Of a stretch of DNA of 64,000 bases, positions 25,591 through 35,928 are shown piece after piece. The position numbers were made by a program, and so were the translations under genes. The stretch's first letter is position 1, and each line of letters starts with the position of its first letter. Below the pieces are notes generated by a model that worked only from the letters and a program-made list of their open reading frames with translations, was not told the DNA's origin and ran no database searches. Location of the stretch: positions 124,001-188,000 of the forward strand of contig JANXBX010000001.1 in NCBI GenBank assembly GCA_025060595.1, given 5' to 3'. This DNA is from Synergistota bacterium (GTDB taxonomy: Bacteria; Synergistota; GBS-1).

Positions 25591-25782
25591 ATGGCAAAGC
25601 TTTGTGAGATGTGCGGTAAGAAACCTGTTACTGGCTTTAAGGTAAGCCACTCCAACAGACACTCAAAAAGAAGATGGAACCCCAACCTGCAAGAAGTTAA
25701 GGCCATAATCGGAGGAGAAGTAAGAAGAGTAAAAGTCTGCGCTAGGTGTCTTAAAAGCGGCAAAGTAGTAAGAGCTATATAA
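25591..25782 (+). CDS. rpmB: Ribosomal protein bL28 (zinc form)
   Basis: 63 aa, full length for bL28. The C+ form is recognisable by C5-x2-C8 and C50-x2-C53 (zinc ribbon), plus VSHSNRHSKRRWNPNLQ. ATG 25591 has GGGAGGTG five bases upstream; the in-frame ATG at 25576 lacks an SD. Lone plus-strand gene here; its last 8 bp overlap the convergent DUF401 gene. Confidence 0.95.
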   Translation: MAKLCEMCGKKPVTGFKVSHSNRHSKRRWNPNLQEVKAIIGGEVRRVKVCARCLKSGKVVRAI

Positions 25783-26977
25783 TAGTTATAACTAGCGTTA
25801 TCAGTAGCACGGCGAAAACTACAGGTATAAGTTCAAGATAAACTTCACTCCATCTCACCTTATAATACTCCTTCGTAGTTATAAGGCACAAGTGAAAGGG
25901 AGAAACAAGGTGGCCGCTATACCCGCTCACAAAACTCCAGGCAGCAAGCTTCAAATTTACAGGATCTCCCATTAAGGGAACCAAAAGCGGAAAGGTTAGG
26001 GCCACCGCCGCCGTGCTTATTCCTGTCATAAAAGAAATCAAAAAGGGAAAGAAAAACAAAGAAAAAAGAATAGGAACATTAGCCGCCTTAAGTAGATTAG
26101 GAACCACATAAACCGCATTGCTCACTTTAAGCATGCTTTGGAAGCAAAAAATCGTGAAAACCATTGCTATAAGGTTGAAGTCTACAGAGGATTTAAATAT
26201 GCCAATAGCTTGTTTTAAATGGAGATGCTTGCTTAATACTTCGCCTAAAACAGCTACTAAAAGGAGTAAAACTAAATTTATTTTAAATGCTAAAAAGCCT
26301 ATAAGAACGAATAATACTGTCCAGGTAGTAAAAAGTAAGTCCAAAAGCTTCTTAAAGTTAAACGAAAAGCCGTTTAAATCCTCAGGTCTGCGAAATCTAA
26401 ACCAGCTTGATATAGCCCCTAAAGCCATCGCTATAAAAACTATGTACCATTGATAAGAAATAACAGCCGCTAAAGAAACGCCCAAGGCAGCAGCTTCAAA
26501 AATAACAGAAGGATAAAGAGGAAGAGAGTATTCCCAAATGTGCCTAAACCAGTAGTTTATAAAATGTTTTAAGGAAGGTTTGGCTTTTAACTTATTCCCA
26601 ATTTCATCAGTCAAAGAAGCAGTAAAAAGAGCCCCAGCAGGCATGGGAAGAAACCCAACTATCATTGGTGGAAAGAATATAACCATTCTCATATCGCCAA
26701 GGATGTCCGAGAGCTTATTACTCATCCTTTGAAGGGTTCCTGTATCCTTTAAAAGCCCGTTCAAAAACAATACGAGTATTATAACAGCAAGTACTTCCCA
26801 AACATTATAGTCTGTAACGGTCATAAAAAGAGCTTTCCAAAATCCTGAGACCCCTACATTAAACAAAAGCCCTAATAGCAGAAATCCAATTAACATGGTT
26901 AGCGATAAATTAACCCTTTTAAAAAGCAAGGCTATCAAGGTCACTAGCACAGCAAAAAGCTTTAATCCATCTAACAT
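25775..26977 (-). CDS. DUF401 family integral membrane protein
   Basis: About 400 aa with some 10-11 hydrophobic segments, related to the ion-transporter-like DUF401 (TIGR00529) family. LPMPAGALFTASLTDEIGNKL and MTGISTAAVALTFPLLVPL resemble helical hairpins of that superfamily. Substrate unknown. ATG 26977 is set by GGGGTG six bases upstream. Directly follows topA. Confidence 0.75.
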   Translation of the reverse strand: MLDGLKLFAVLVTLIALLFKRVNLSLTMLIGFLLLGLLFNVGVSGFWKALFMTVTDYNVWEVLAVIILVLFLNGLLKDTGTLQRMSNKLSDILGDMRMVIFFPPMIVGFLPMPAGALFTASLTDEIGNKLKAKPSLKHFINYWFRHIWEYSLPLYPSVIFEAAALGVSLAAVISYQWYIVFIAMALGAISSWFRFRRPEDLNGFSFNFKKLLDLLFTTWTVLFVLIGFLAFKINLVLLLLVAVLGEVLSKHLHLKQAIGIFKSSVDFNLIAMVFTIFCFQSMLKVSNAVYVVPNLLKAANVPILFSLFFFPFLISFMTGISTAAVALTFPLLVPLMGDPVNLKLAAWSFVSGYSGHLVSPFHLCLITTKEYYKVRWSEVYLELIPVVFAVLLITLVITII

Positions 26978-26996
26978 TTTTAACACCCCCTAAGCA

Positions 26997-28580
26997 CTAT
27001 CTTAGCTTTGATAATAAAGTATCATAAAAATCCCTCAACAACCCCTCGGGCTCAAGAAAATTCGACTCTATCTTATCTAAGGAGTCCTCCATGTAAGAGG
27101 TAAATTGTGGTGAAAGAAATTCCTCACCAAGGAGCCTCTCAAGGAAAGAACAAGCTTCAACCCCAAGCTTGGTAGGAATAATAAACCCCCCTCTTTTAAT
27201 AACATACTTTCTCTTTAAAAGAGTAGAAATTATATTAGCGTAAGTTGAGGGTCTCCCCACCCCTTTTTTCTCAAGCTCTCTAACCAAGGTCGCTTCCTTA
27301 TACCTTGGAGGAGGCTGAGTTTTCCTCTTAAAGATCGATATCTCATTCACCCTGAACAAATTCCCCTCAGCAAGGTAAGGAAGAGGCTTCCTGCTACTTC
27401 TTTTCAAGATTTTAGTCCAGCCATCAAAAAGAATCCTTTCACCCAAGGCAAGAAAACACTTATCCTTCCATAAAAACAGAGCCCTTTCCTTAAGAAGTTT
27501 TGCATCAGAAGTTTGAGAGGCAATGAAAGTCTTCCATATTAAATCATACAAAGGAGATACGCCTATTAGCTTTACATCTGTTGGCCTTATAGCCTCATGA
27601 GTTCCTTCCGTTTCATACCTTCTAACTTTAATGTAAGTTTCACCAAAGTTTTCCCTGATAAAGGAAACAGCCATATCTATAGCCCTATTGCTGAGAAAAA
27701 GCGAGTCCGTTCTATGATAAGTTATATAACCCTTCTCAAATAGTTCCTGAGCCTCTTTCATTGTTAAGGAAGAAGAAAGCCCGAGGAAGGAAGAGGCTTT
27801 CTGAATCAGAGTAGCTGTCTTAAGAGGAGGTGGAGGAGGTATAAAATGCTCTTCGAATTCAAGAGAACGAAGCTCTAACAGACCTCCCTCTAAAGCCTTT
27901 TGTAAGCTCTCAGCTTCCTCCTTACGAAGCCTAAGAGGAACATCCTCCCTTGGATCCCAAAGCTTAGCTTCAAGAGGAAAACCATCGATATCGAGATTCA
28001 CCCTAAGCTCATACCATTCTTGAGGAGTAAACCTTTCCCTCTCTTTCTCTCTATCAACTATCATTTTAAGAGCACAAGATTGAACTCGCCCTGCAGAAAG
28101 CCCCTTTAATTTTAGACCCCTACATAAAACAGGAGAAACCAAATAACCGTAAAGCCTATCAAGAATTCTTCTTGAAACTGCAGATTTAACACGGGAAATA
28201 TTTACATCTTTTGGATTATTTATGGCTTCCCTTATGGCATCATATGTTATTTCATGAAACTCTATCCTTTTAGCAGACAACCCCTTACTTCTAAGGAAAT
28301 TCCACACATCAAAAGCTATCCTTTCCCCTTCTCTATCAGGATCAGTAGCTATAAGAAAGAAAGCTTCACGCGAAGATATTTCCTCCAGCAGCTTTTTCTT
28401 ACCTCTTAAAAATAGCCAGGTGGGATGAAAGGTATCACGATCCACCCCTAAGCTATTCACAGGAAGATCTTTAATATGCCCTAAAGTTGCTTTAACCTCA
28501 TATTCTTTTCCTAAAAATTTTCTAATGGTTTTAGCTTTGGTTGGAGATTCTACAAGTATCAGGAAGCGTCGACCCTGCAT
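26997..28580 (-). CDS. topA: DNA topoisomerase I, short form without zinc fingers
   Basis: 527 aa type IA topoisomerase. Toprim VESPTKAKTIRKFL (10-23) and DPDREGE (80-86), SAGRVQS, the catalytic Tyr288 in YITYHRTDS, and KKGVGRPSTYANII. It relaxes negative supercoils. It stops right after the core, so the C-terminal Cys4 zinc domains of typical TopA (about 650-860 aa) are absent. No Cys-rich remnant follows before the next gene, so this looks genuine rather than frameshifted. It overlaps the LarA-like gene by 50 bp and has no clear SD, implying coupled translation. Confidence 0.93.
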   Translation of the reverse strand: MQGRRFLILVESPTKAKTIRKFLGKEYEVKATLGHIKDLPVNSLGVDRDTFHPTWLFLRGKKKLLEEISSREAFFLIATDPDREGERIAFDVWNFLRSKGLSAKRIEFHEITYDAIREAINNPKDVNISRVKSAVSRRILDRLYGYLVSPVLCRGLKLKGLSAGRVQSCALKMIVDREKERERFTPQEWYELRVNLDIDGFPLEAKLWDPREDVPLRLRKEEAESLQKALEGGLLELRSLEFEEHFIPPPPPLKTATLIQKASSFLGLSSSLTMKEAQELFEKGYITYHRTDSLFLSNRAIDMAVSFIRENFGETYIKVRRYETEGTHEAIRPTDVKLIGVSPLYDLIWKTFIASQTSDAKLLKERALFLWKDKCFLALGERILFDGWTKILKRSSRKPLPYLAEGNLFRVNEISIFKRKTQPPPRYKEATLVRELEKKGVGRPSTYANIISTLLKRKYVIKRGGFIIPTKLGVEACSFLERLLGEEFLSPQFTSYMEDSLDKIESNFLEPEGLLRDFYDTLLSKLR

Positions 28581-29736
28581 AAGGCATCACTAAAACAGAA
28601 GCATTTGATCCTAACTCAGCTAATGCTTTATCTAAAGCAGCTTTAGGATCCCTAAAAAGCTCAAAAAAGGTAGGAGCGAAATCATCAGGTAAAGATTTCG
28701 AAACTAAGAATACTCTTGCCTTCTTCCTTATCAGAGCTATTCTCATAACCTTGTGAGGCCCAAGTTGAAAGCCTTCTTTTCTTAACCTTTCTATAGGTTC
28801 ATCTAACGTTTTGGCAGAAACTAGCCAACTCTCCATTTTTTCGTGCCCAACACCTTCTAAGCAATCCGCCAAAAGAATTATTATCCCTCCATCTTTTACA
28901 GCTAAAGCAGCGTTTTCAAGCGCCTTATGTGCCTGATAAAGATTTATATCTTTTGGAAAACCACCGCAAGAAGCCACCACCATATCAGCAAGGCTAGCTT
29001 TCACCTTATACATGCTATCAACAAGGTAAGTCCCCTTCCTATGAGCTTCAAAAAGGTCTCCAGAGAAAATCCCAACAATCTCCTTTTTTGTATTCAGCAC
29101 AACATTAAAAAGATAAGTTTTTTCGCTCAGTAAAGCTCCCGCTTCATCCATATCCTTTCTGACAGCCCCATCCATAGAACCAGGAACACAGGAAGGATCA
29201 AGCATTAGACTATGGTTCTGAGCTATAGTCTTAATAGAAGAAACCCCAGGAAGAATTGCCTTAGCACCACCGGTGTAACCAGCAAAATAGTGATATTCAA
29301 TATTACCCGTAGCTATTATCAAATCAGAATCTAACACTTCTTCTAAAACCTCGACTTCGGTACCATAGCTTGTCCTACCTACAAAGCGACATCTATTCAC
29401 GTCATGATTAATATACGGGTAATCACCACCTAAAAGCTCTCTTGCCTCATGAGGAGTTTGCTCTCTATGAGTTCCCAGGCCGAATACCGCAAAAGCCTTT
29501 TTCTCTCTCAACATTTCCCATATCTCTTTGAAGAAAAGCTTCGTAGGAACAGGCCTAGTAATGTCACTAACAATTATAGAGATCTTTTTAGCATTGCTAA
29601 GCCTTTCCTCTAAAGAGTAAAGAGCTTCCTTGACCTTCGATTTCAAATTCTCCAAAGGAGGAAGTTCCTTTGGGAAAATGGTTTCGTAACCATCTAATGG
29701 AAGATCAACGCTTCCTTTCCCCAGCTTTAGCTCCAT
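28531..29736 (-). CDS. LarA-family nickel-pincer racemase/epimerase
   Basis: 401 aa of the LarA (DUF2088) family. The active-site segment EYHYFAGYTGGAKAILPG supplies the His and Lys that bind the nickel-pincer nucleotide; GTHREQT and NHSLMLDPS are further LarA signatures. LarA racemises lactate; relatives act on other 2-hydroxyacids, so the substrate is open. The cofactor genes larB, larC and larE are not in the window. ATG 29736 with GGAAGGAGGAG upstream. Overlaps ftsB/divIC by 32 bp and topA by 50 bp. Confidence 0.82.
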   Translation of the reverse strand: MELKLGKGSVDLPLDGYETIFPKELPPLENLKSKVKEALYSLEERLSNAKKISIIVSDITRPVPTKLFFKEIWEMLREKKAFAVFGLGTHREQTPHEARELLGGDYPYINHDVNRCRFVGRTSYGTEVEVLEEVLDSDLIIATGNIEYHYFAGYTGGAKAILPGVSSIKTIAQNHSLMLDPSCVPGSMDGAVRKDMDEAGALLSEKTYLFNVVLNTKKEIVGIFSGDLFEAHRKGTYLVDSMYKVKASLADMVVASCGGFPKDINLYQAHKALENAALAVKDGGIIILLADCLEGVGHEKMESWLVSAKTLDEPIERLRKEGFQLGPHKVMRIALIRKKARVFLVSKSLPDDFAPTFFELFRDPKAALDKALAELGSNASVLVMPYAGSTLPDTCRISNQS

Positions 29737-30013
29737 TTTCTTCTCCTCCTTCCCTAAAGAAAAATATCATTTCACCAGGTTTGGCCATCTTAAGTTCCTC
29801 TCTCACTATCTTTTCAAGAAGAAATCCACTCTCAGCCAATCGAATTTTTTCTCTCAAATTTTTGTTCTCTGCTTCTAGTTCAGAAATTTTAACTCTTAAA
29901 AGATATGCCCTCTGATCAAACAGGATTATCTTTCTTACCTCTCTAATTATAGAAATGGAAGTAACAGAAAGAATAAAAATAAAAAGAGCATATGAAAGCC
30001 ACTTTCTTATCAA
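29705..30013 (-). CDS. FtsB/DivIC-like septum formation initiator
   Basis: 102 aa bitopic protein: N-terminal TM (about 5-23), coiled coil (about 35-62) and the C-terminal signature VREELKMAKPGEMIFFF of the FtsB/DivIC family. It acts in the divisome with FtsL/FtsQ. The charged tail beyond residue 85 is variable. TTG start 8 bp after the argS stop. Confidence 0.82.
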   Translation of the reverse strand: MIRKWLSYALFIFILSVTSISIIREVRKIILFDQRAYLLRVKISELEAENKNLREKIRLAESGFLLEKIVREELKMAKPGEMIFFFREGGEENGAKAGERKR

Positions 30014-30021
30014 TTATTCGT

Positions 30022-31704
30022 TCACATCCTCTCAGGCGCAGAAACACCTATAAGCGACAGAAAGTTTCTTATCACTATACCAACCGCTTTAGACAAAGCT
30101 AATCTTGCGTTTCTTAAATCCTGCGATGCGGAGAGTATAGGATGCCTATTATAGAAAGAGTGAAAGGCAGCTGATAATTTCTGAAGATAATAAGGAATCC
30201 TATGGGGAGCAAGTTCCCTGACAGCTATAGATATTTCTCCCTCAGCTTCTGATAAAACCTTCAAAAGCTCGATCTCTTCAGGTTCCACTAAAAGGTCTAA
30301 AGGTACCTTGGATAAGTCTGGAATAGGTATTCCCCTTTCTTTTGCCTGTTCGAACAAAGAACATATCCTAGCATGAGCGTATTGAACATAATATACGGGA
30401 TTCTCTTCAGACTGCCTCTTAGCAAGTTCAAGATCGAACTCAAGATGGCTATCACACTTTCTCGTCAAAAACATATATCTTGCTGCATCTTTACCAACCT
30501 CAGCAACTACTTCGGCAAGGGTCACAAATTCTCCAGCCCTTGTAGACATAGAAACAGGTTTTCCATCCCTTAATAGAGTTACAAACTGTATCAGAAGAAT
30601 TTGAAGAGAATCCGAACTTCTACCAAGAGCTTGAACAGCTGCCTTCATTCTCGGTATGTAGCCGTGGTGATCCGCTCCCCATATATCTATGACTATATCA
30701 AATCCTCTTTCATATTTATTTTTATGATAAGCTATATCCGAATAAATATATGTTGGAGCACCTTTATATCTAACAACGACTCTGTCTTTCTCATCTCCAA
30801 AAAGGGTAGACTTAAACCACAACGCTCCATCCTTCTCATAAATAAAACCTCTCTCCCTGAGATAAGCAATAGCCGCTTCTACTTCTCCATTCTCATAGAG
30901 AGATTTTTCACTAAACCAGACATCATATTTAACACCAAAATCTTCAAGATCTTTTTTAATCCCTTCTAAAATTCTTTCACAGGCATAGTTTCTAAAGTAA
31001 GTTAAACTTTCCTTTTCAGGCACATTAAGCCATTTATCACCATCTTTATCGATTATCTCCCTAGCTATATCATAAATATACTCTCCTTTATAACCATCCT
31101 CTGGAAAAGGAGCTTCTTGGGACCTACCCAAAAGCTCAAAATATCTTGACCTTACTGAGTTTCCAAGTATCTCCATTTGAAGACCAGCGTCATTTATGTA
31201 GTATTCCCTTTCAACCTCATAACCACCAAACTCTAAAATCGAAGCGAGAGAATCTCCAACAGCTGCACCTCTACCATGACCTACATGAAGAGGACCGGTA
31301 GGGTTAGCGCTAACAAATTCAACTTGGACCTTCTTCCCTTTACCCAAATCAAGCCTGCCAAAATCCTGATCCTTCCTTAATATCTCTCTGACAAATTCCT
31401 TAAACCAATCGAAGTTAAAACGGAAATTAATAAAACCTGGTCCAGCAATTTCGAAACCTTTGAGGATATCCTTCGGAACTTCTAACCTTTGAGAAATCCT
31501 TTCTGCAACTTCCCTTGGATTTACCTTAAAAAGGGACCCTATCTTCATAGCAATATTAGTAGCCCAATCACCAAATTCCGGCTTTCTAGGCTTCTCAAGT
31601 TCAGGTTCCGGCAAAAGCTTAATATCCCATCCCATCTCACTAGCTAACGATAAGATCGCCTTCTTTAATGCCTCGAGAATAATCCCCTTTATCTTTTCTT
31701 CCAT
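30022..31704 (-). CDS. argS: Arginyl-tRNA synthetase
   Basis: About 560 aa class I synthetase. Arg-specific N-terminal domain (to about 110), HIGH-type motif in ANPTGPLHVGHGRGA, the KMSK-like MSTRAG, and the C-terminal DALR anticodon domain ending FLSLIGVSAPERM. ATG 31704 follows GGGGAGGTGA; the earlier in-frame codon belongs to the upstream gene overlap. Housekeeping. Confidence 0.96.
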   Translation of the reverse strand: MEEKIKGIILEALKKAILSLASEMGWDIKLLPEPELEKPRKPEFGDWATNIAMKIGSLFKVNPREVAERISQRLEVPKDILKGFEIAGPGFINFRFNFDWFKEFVREILRKDQDFGRLDLGKGKKVQVEFVSANPTGPLHVGHGRGAAVGDSLASILEFGGYEVEREYYINDAGLQMEILGNSVRSRYFELLGRSQEAPFPEDGYKGEYIYDIAREIIDKDGDKWLNVPEKESLTYFRNYACERILEGIKKDLEDFGVKYDVWFSEKSLYENGEVEAAIAYLRERGFIYEKDGALWFKSTLFGDEKDRVVVRYKGAPTYIYSDIAYHKNKYERGFDIVIDIWGADHHGYIPRMKAAVQALGRSSDSLQILLIQFVTLLRDGKPVSMSTRAGEFVTLAEVVAEVGKDAARYMFLTRKCDSHLEFDLELAKRQSEENPVYYVQYAHARICSLFEQAKERGIPIPDLSKVPLDLLVEPEEIELLKVLSEAEGEISIAVRELAPHRIPYYLQKLSAAFHSFYNRHPILSASQDLRNARLALSKAVGIVIRNFLSLIGVSAPERM

Positions 31705-31708
31705 TAAT

Positions 31709-33364
31709 TCACCTCCCCTCAAAAAGAAGCTGGCTACCTATATAATCTTCTAACATGGCTAATCCTTTCAACAAGGAGAACCATTCCTCCTTAGAAAGAA
31801 CTTTTTCCTTTAACTTGAAGGAATAAGTAAGTGTAACTTTATTCCCCCCTTTTTCATAAAACCTAGCTGAGATAGAAAAAGCATTCCCCGTTCTCGAAAA
31901 AGGAAGCGGTAGAGACAAAAGCCTCCAGTTTTTAGGATACTTTAATGTAATATTATGCTCAAAGCTTCTTAAGAAACCCAAATCTATAGGGGAATTCCTT
32001 TCTAGGGGCAAAGATAAAAAATCCAACGGGAAACCAATCTTAGGTAAACTTACAACCACTCTTTTACCAAAACTATCAACAAAAATATTTCCTTTACCGT
32101 TGACCTTGCCTAAGATAGCATTGCCCTTACTTTCAAAGCTAAACTCCTTTACACCTTGAATATTAGAAAACCTTTTCAAGTTATCAACAAGCCATCCCCT
32201 TGACACAGCATTGATACTAAAGTCATAATTCCCTGAAGACGAAAGCTCCATGGAAAAATCAACCTCTTCAGACGAAAGAGAATCAGGAAGAACAGGAATA
32301 GCTACAAATCTAACTCCCTGGGAAGAAAAAATCACCCCTTTATTTCCCTGAAAACGTGGATGAATATATCCCACTGGAAGGCCCAAAGCGTATGGATCAA
32401 GCCAGAAAGTCTTATCATCAACTACAACCTTTATCAAGGGATGACTTAGAAGAGAGGGAACCGGATATTTTTCACTTAAAGGACACTCAGAGACCCATAC
32501 CATCTCAGGGGAAAGCCCTATATCCTTAAGCATAAAGTAAGCAAGAAATGATAAATCCGAGGGAGTGACTTCCTTTCTTTCCCAAACATCCTTAATAGAA
32601 GAAAATTTATACCCCTGATCAGAAAAGCTCCACCCCTCTAAAACCTTCTTCTCAGACAAAATTTTCCAAATAAGCTCAACCTTGGCTCTCTTACCAGACA
32701 ATCGTGAAAGTCTATCCTCTATTTCTCTTATTACGAAAGCTTCCTCAGACAGGGAAAACAAAGAGGAAACCGTATCCCAAGATGGTAAAGAGGTAACAAA
32801 TAGAGGCTCTTGCATTGGAGAAGATGGATCCAAAGGGGAGATATTATTCTTCTCAAGGACCCCGCTCGAAAAGCTCTCATTGGAAGAAAAACTTCCTGGG
32901 CAGGATACTTCCCACCTAAGTTTATTAACACCTATACCTCGAGGATAAGGATAATACCACCAAAAATATGGAGGAAGAACGGACCCTTTTCTCAAACTAA
33001 AAGACACTTCTATTATGTCCCCGCGCCTTAATCCTTCAAGAGTAACTTTTTTCTCAACCAAACTACCATAATCCTTGACCTCCAATGCTAACAACTCAAC
33101 CCTGCCATCTGCTCTTCTAAGTCTAAGCTTTTCAATCGCTAAATCTGAATCTCCAGAATGATATCTCCAAACCATAACCTTAGGAAAGGTAGAAGGATCT
33201 TCAACCTTAATTAAAGCTTTGCTCTCCCAAAGTACGTTTCCTTTAACATCGACTCTGAGGCTGTTCCAGGAAAGAAGATAAGCGTTTTCTGCCAAAGCTG
33301 AAGATCCTAACACCATTAAAAGAAAAATCCCGCTTAAAAGAGCTATCCCCCTCTTACCTTTCAA
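31709..33364 (-). CDS. Secreted DUF3857/transglutaminase-like protein, probably inactive
   Basis: 551 aa with a signal peptide (cleavage near SALA-EN, 25). N-terminal DUF3857 beta domain (about 26-200), a transglutaminase-like helical middle (about 215-330) and a C-terminal beta region. In active members the middle has a G-[DN]-C-K-D nucleophile; here the aligned part is VTPSDLSFLAYFMLKDIGL, so the Cys is gone. The later His/Asp pair survives (HPLIKVVVDD...FWLDP). Probably a non-catalytic envelope protein. Lies between argS and secA. Confidence 0.7.
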   Translation of the reverse strand: MKGKRGIALLSGIFLLMVLGSSALAENAYLLSWNSLRVDVKGNVLWESKALIKVEDPSTFPKVMVWRYHSGDSDLAIEKLRLRRADGRVELLALEVKDYGSLVEKKVTLEGLRRGDIIEVSFSLRKGSVLPPYFWWYYPYPRGIGVNKLRWEVSCPGSFSSNESFSSGVLEKNNISPLDPSSPMQEPLFVTSLPSWDTVSSLFSLSEEAFVIREIEDRLSRLSGKRAKVELIWKILSEKKVLEGWSFSDQGYKFSSIKDVWERKEVTPSDLSFLAYFMLKDIGLSPEMVWVSECPLSEKYPVPSLLSHPLIKVVVDDKTFWLDPYALGLPVGYIHPRFQGNKGVIFSSQGVRFVAIPVLPDSLSSEEVDFSMELSSSGNYDFSINAVSRGWLVDNLKRFSNIQGVKEFSFESKGNAILGKVNGKGNIFVDSFGKRVVVSLPKIGFPLDFLSLPLERNSPIDLGFLRSFEHNITLKYPKNWRLLSLPLPFSRTGNAFSISARFYEKGGNKVTLTYSFKLKEKVLSKEEWFSLLKGLAMLEDYIGSQLLFEGR

Positions 33365-33369
33365 TCTTA

Positions 33370-35928
33370 TCAGCCCTTTCTTCTCTTCTTCTTTTTAGGC
33401 GAAGAAGCGGGAAGGTGATCCCTGAAAACTCTTTCCTGCCTTTCTCGATGAGGAACTATTTCTACTCTGAAAAGATAAGTTATTATCTCCTCTTTTATTC
33501 TTGCAATAAGCTCCTTAAATAGCTCAAAAGCTTCAAACTGATATTCTAAAAGAGGATCTTTCTGCCCGTACGCTCTTAAACCTATACCTTGGCGTAAATG
33601 ATCTAAGGCTAAAAGATGTTCTTTCCACCTTGTGTCTATAACATGAAGCATTACTAGCTTTTCTAATTGTCTCATAACATCAGGGCCTACTCTTCTTTCC
33701 TTGTCCTCATAAAACTCTTTTGCCTTAGAAAGAATCTTTACTTTTATATCCTCCCGCCGCCCCTCGAGAACCTCTTCCTCGGTTATATCTACGCTAAAGG
33801 GAAAGAGGCCTTTTAATTTATGAATAAACCCTTTAACATCCCTCTCTTCAGGCCTTATTTCCTCTCCCACATAAGCATCGAGCAAAAGATCTATCACATC
33901 CTCAACCATTTTAAACAAATGCTCTTTAAGTTGCAGATTTTCAAGAACATATTTTCGCTCCTTATATATTACCTCTCTTTGCTTATTCATAACGTCATCA
34001 TAAGCTAAAAGATATTTTCTTGCTTCAAAGTGCATGCTTTCGACCTTCTTTTGGGCCGCCTCTATGGCCTTAGTAAGCCAAGGATGCTCTATTGCCTCTC
34101 CTTCTTTCATACCAAGCTTTTCCATCAATGAAGATATTCTATCGGAACCAAAAAGTCTAAGTAGATCATCCTCCAAAGAAAGATAAAATCGAGAGGAACC
34201 TGGATCCCCTTGTCTCCCAGCCCTACCCCTAAGCTGATTATCTATCCTTCTTGCCTCATGCCTTTCTGTTCCTATTATGTGAAGCCCGCCAAGTTCGACT
34301 ACCTTTTTATGCTCCTCATCAGTAACTTTTTTCCACTTTTCGTATAACTTTCTCCACTCTTCTGAAGATACTTCGCTTGGATCCTTGCCCATTCTCTTAA
34401 GTTCCTCTTTCGCAAGAAAATCAGGGTTACCACCCAAAAGAATATCCGTTCCTCTTCCTGCCATATTAGTAGCAATAGTAACTGCACCAACTCTACCAGC
34501 TTGAGCAACTATTTGAGCTTCTTTCTCGTGATACTTCGCATTGAGTACTTGATGAGGTATGCCACGAGCCCTAAGAAGTTTCGAAAGCTTCTCGGATTTT
34601 TCTATCGAGGTAGTTCCCACAAGAACAGGTCTCCCGACTTTATAAAGCTCTTCTATTTCATCAACAACAGCGTTAAACTTTTCCCTTTCAGTTCTATATA
34701 TAACATCAGGATAATCTATCCTAATCATAGGCTTATGTGTAGGTATAACCACAACGTCAAGCTTGTAAATCTCTTTAAACTCCTCAGCTTCGGTCGCAGC
34801 AGTACCAGTCATACCAGCAAGCTTTTCATACATCCTAAAGTAATTCTGTATTGTTATAGTAGCAAGGGTTTGGGTCTCGCTTCTCACTCTTAAACCTTCT
34901 TTCGCCTCTATAGCTTGATGAAGACCATCACTATATCTTCTTCCAAACATCAATCTTCCCGTGAACTCATCAACTATTATAACTTCACCATCCTTAACGA
35001 CATAATCCACATCCCTCTTAAACAGATAATGTGCTCTTAAGGCCTGAATAAGTCTATGAGCTAGCTCACTATTTAAATCCTCATATAAGCTCTTAACTCC
35101 AAGGAGTTTCTCGGCTTTTTCTATACCCTTCTCCGTTAAAACCACGTTTCTTTCCTTCTCGTTAACCTCGAAATCATCACCAGGTTTTAAAAACTTGACG
35201 ATATTATTAACCTTATAGTATATGCTGGGATCATCTTCAGAAGGACCAGATATTATAAGTGGGGTTCTTGCTTCATCTATAAGAATACAGTCAACCTCAT
35301 CCACTATAGCATAGTAATGCCCTCTCTGAACAGCATCATCTAAAGAATAGACCATGTTATCCCTCAGATAATCAAAGCCAAACTCACTATTAGTCCCGTA
35401 AGTAATGTCAGCTTGATACGCCCTTTTTCTTTCATCGAAAGGCATGCCATTATAAAGGTAAGCTACACTTAAACCAAGAAATTTATATATAGGGCCCATC
35501 CATTCGGTATCTCTCTTAGCGAGATAGTCATTTACCGTTACAACATGAACTCCTCTACCTAAAAGGGCATTAAGATAAACGGGAAGGGTAGCAACAAGCG
35601 TCTTACCCTCCCCGGTTTTCATTTCTGCTATTTTCCCCTCATGAAGAACTATACCACCCATAAGCTGGACATCGAAATGTCTTAAGCCTATAGTTCTCTT
35701 TGAAACTTCCCTTACCACAGCGAAAGTTTCTATCAGAAGATCATCGAGCTTGGCTCCTTGCGATAATCTCTCCTTAAACTCCACAGTCTTACGAGCTAGC
35801 TCCTCATCAGATAGTTTCTCCATCACTGGTTCAAGCTCATTTATACGCGTAACAATCTTGCCCAACCTTTTTAGTTCTCTTTCATTAGGATCAAGCCCTA
35901 AAACCTTTTTAAACACACCTAAAACCAT
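33370..35928 (-). CDS. secA: Preprotein translocase motor SecA
   Basis: 852 aa ATPase driving proteins through SecYEG. Walker [10 protein letters not shown] (about 101-109), [34 protein letters not shown], and [13 protein letters not shown] of the second helicase domain. It ends in a basic KKKKRRKG tail and lacks the C-terminal Cys3-His zinc motif used for SecB/lipid binding. The ATG overlaps the stop region of the phosphatase gene (TAAATGG). Confidence 0.97.
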   Translation of the reverse strand: MVLGVFKKVLGLDPNERELKRLGKIVTRINELEPVMEKLSDEELARKTVEFKERLSQGAKLDDLLIETFAVVREVSKRTIGLRHFDVQLMGGIVLHEGKIAEMKTGEGKTLVATLPVYLNALLGRGVHVVTVNDYLAKRDTEWMGPIYKFLGLSVAYLYNGMPFDERKRAYQADITYGTNSEFGFDYLRDNMVYSLDDAVQRGHYYAIVDEVDCILIDEARTPLIISGPSEDDPSIYYKVNNIVKFLKPGDDFEVNEKERNVVLTEKGIEKAEKLLGVKSLYEDLNSELAHRLIQALRAHYLFKRDVDYVVKDGEVIIVDEFTGRLMFGRRYSDGLHQAIEAKEGLRVRSETQTLATITIQNYFRMYEKLAGMTGTAATEAEEFKEIYKLDVVVIPTHKPMIRIDYPDVIYRTEREKFNAVVDEIEELYKVGRPVLVGTTSIEKSEKLSKLLRARGIPHQVLNAKYHEKEAQIVAQAGRVGAVTIATNMAGRGTDILLGGNPDFLAKEELKRMGKDPSEVSSEEWRKLYEKWKKVTDEEHKKVVELGGLHIIGTERHEARRIDNQLRGRAGRQGDPGSSRFYLSLEDDLLRLFGSDRISSLMEKLGMKEGEAIEHPWLTKAIEAAQKKVESMHFEARKYLLAYDDVMNKQREVIYKERKYVLENLQLKEHLFKMVEDVIDLLLDAYVGEEIRPEERDVKGFIHKLKGLFPFSVDITEEEVLEGRREDIKVKILSKAKEFYEDKERRVGPDVMRQLEKLVMLHVIDTRWKEHLLALDHLRQGIGLRAYGQKDPLLEYQFEAFELFKELIARIKEEIITYLFRVEIVPHRERQERVFRDHLPASSPKKKKRRKG

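Noticed and set aside
26987-27000. Frameshift explaining the missing TopA zinc domain
   Set aside because: Only about 20 bp separate the topA stop from the start of the next gene, and no Cys-rich reading is present in any frame.
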